A stretch of DNA of 6,274 nt from the NCBI GenBank assembly GCA_041663285.1, contig JBAZSP010000036.1, positions 1 through 6,274 of the forward strand, in the 5' to 3' direction. Below, piece after piece: positions 5,690 through 6,274 of the stretch. The position numbers and the translations under genes were made by a program. The first letter of the stretch is position 1. Every line of letters begins with the position of its first letter. This DNA is from UBA1435 sp041663285 (GTDB lineage Bacteria; Patescibacteriota; Microgenomatia; UBA12405). The notes under the pieces were generated by a model, which saw only the letters and a program-made list of their open reading frames with translations, made no database searches and was not told where the DNA came from.

Positions 5690-5720
5690 GTGCAAAGGTG
5701 TGAGGAACGATGAGAATAGC

Positions 5721-6274
5721 CTAAAGCAGCTGGAGGGAGGCGGCGAACTGCATGCATTCAGATTTTGCTGCCGAAATACCATTGTGGACACACTGAATGG
5801 TGTATTTTTGGCCATTGTTTTCGAAATCAATCAGCGTTTGGGCCGGAAGATCGAAGCGGAAGGCAGAGCGGCCGGCAACTAAAAACTGGGGACTAAAATC
5901 ACGGGAAGGGATTTGCCAAGACCAGGCTGATCCGATGTGGACGGTAATAATGCTATCGGAACGCCAGAAGGTGTAACGGCGACCACTGGCCTCATCGGCT
6001 TCGTAGAGTTTACGGTCGGGAGAGTGGTGAACTTTGAACTTATCAGCCAGGGATTCAAAAATCGTACCTTCAGAATCGGCAGGCGGCAAGGTGGGGAAAG
6101 GAGAAGAAGCAAGGGTGGTAGGAGAGGCTTTGGGAGAGGACTTGGGGGTTAATTTGACGGTGGGCTGGGAAACCGGTGACGAGACAGCCGGAGGAGAACC
6201 GGTAAGCTTGGGCATGGGGGTGGGCTCTTCGGGAATAGCGGTCGGGCTGGGAGCTGAACTTAAAAATGGAAGAG
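5721..6274 (-). CDS. Pro/Ser/Thr-linker protein, C-terminal part (N-terminus outside window)
   Basis: I do not recognise this protein. The frame stays open to the window edge, so the 183 visible residues are its C-terminal part; the internal ATG at 6215 sits inside the linker and is unlikely to be the true start. Visible residues 1-66 are rich in Pro, Ser and Thr with few charges, the usual look of an extracytoplasmic linker. Residues 67-183 look like a compact mixed domain: VHHSPDRKLYEADEASGRRYTFWRS-type text near 81-105, several aromatic strands (SAWSWQIP, FRFDLP), and two cysteines (C161, C173) that could form a disulfide. A membrane anchor or signal peptide would be expected upstream but cannot be seen. 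It converges on the Ddl-like gene across the right repeat island and is probably not part of the ligase cassette. A cell-surface location is inferred. Confidence 0.75.
   Translation of the reverse strand, partial: LPFLSSAPSPTAIPEEPTPMPKLTGSPPAVSSPVSQPTVKLTPKSSPKASPTTLASSPFPTLPPADSEGTIFESLADKFKVHHSPDRKLYEADEASGRRYTFWRSDSIITVHIGSAWSWQIPSRDFSPQFLVAGRSAFRFDLPAQTLIDFENNGQKYTIQCVHNGISAAKSECMQFAASLQLL

Noticed and set aside
1925..5690. CRISPR array
   Set aside because: Repeats are 7-19 bp, lack regular unique spacers of about 30-40 bp, and no cas gene is present.
5576..5830. Minus- and plus-strand frames of 60-90 codons across the right repeat island
   Set aside because: They run through repeat units and overlap the end of the Pro-rich gene in another frame; nothing supports coding.

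Overview
The window looks like a chromosomal segment from a small-genome bacterium of the Candidate Phyla Radiation (Patescibacteria), most likely near Microgenomates. This is an inference. It rests on three things: intergenic regions packed with short modular repeats and GC-rich hairpins of a kind I associate with those genomes; starts that lack a good Shine-Dalgarno sequence, with two GTG starts; and a surface-type protein with a long Pro/Ser/Thr linker. TGA is used as a normal stop, which argues against the recoded lineages (Gracilibacteria, SR1).

Layout. Bases 78-1901 (minus strand) encode a complete DnaG primase, with an extended -10 promoter placed so that the mRNA should be leaderless. 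Bases 1902-2233 form a divergent intergenic region filled with repeats. Bases 2234-5470 (plus strand) hold a cassette: an M14-like zinc amidohydrolase/carboxypeptidase, an ATP-grasp ligase 3 nt behind it that resembles the preATP-grasp/peptide-ligase type, a 27-codon micro-ORF with its own promoter-like sequence, and a D-Ala-D-Ala-ligase-like ATP-grasp enzyme whose start overlaps the micro-ORF stop (ATGA). Bases 5469-5690 hold a second repeat island built from the same modules as the first, in the same orientation. Bases 5721-6274 (minus strand) are the 3' part of a gene running off the window; it encodes a Pro/Ser/Thr-rich linker and a compact C-terminal domain.

How the genes may work together. 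Two ATP-grasp ligases and one zinc amide hydrolase in one cassette suggest making and trimming of a small peptide or acylated amino-acid compound, or a modified peptidoglycan stem. The 27-residue ORF between the ligases could be a ribosomal substrate peptide, a coupling leader, or the remnant of a Ddl-like N-terminus. No substrate can be read from the sequence.

Most striking structure. The two repeat islands that bracket the cassette follow a common 7-bp grammar: words such as GATTCAG, GAAACAT and GATTTAT join head to tail, and every run ends in GAATAA plus one base. Between the runs lie GC-rich hairpins, and two pairs of copies differ by compensatory changes that preserve base pairing.
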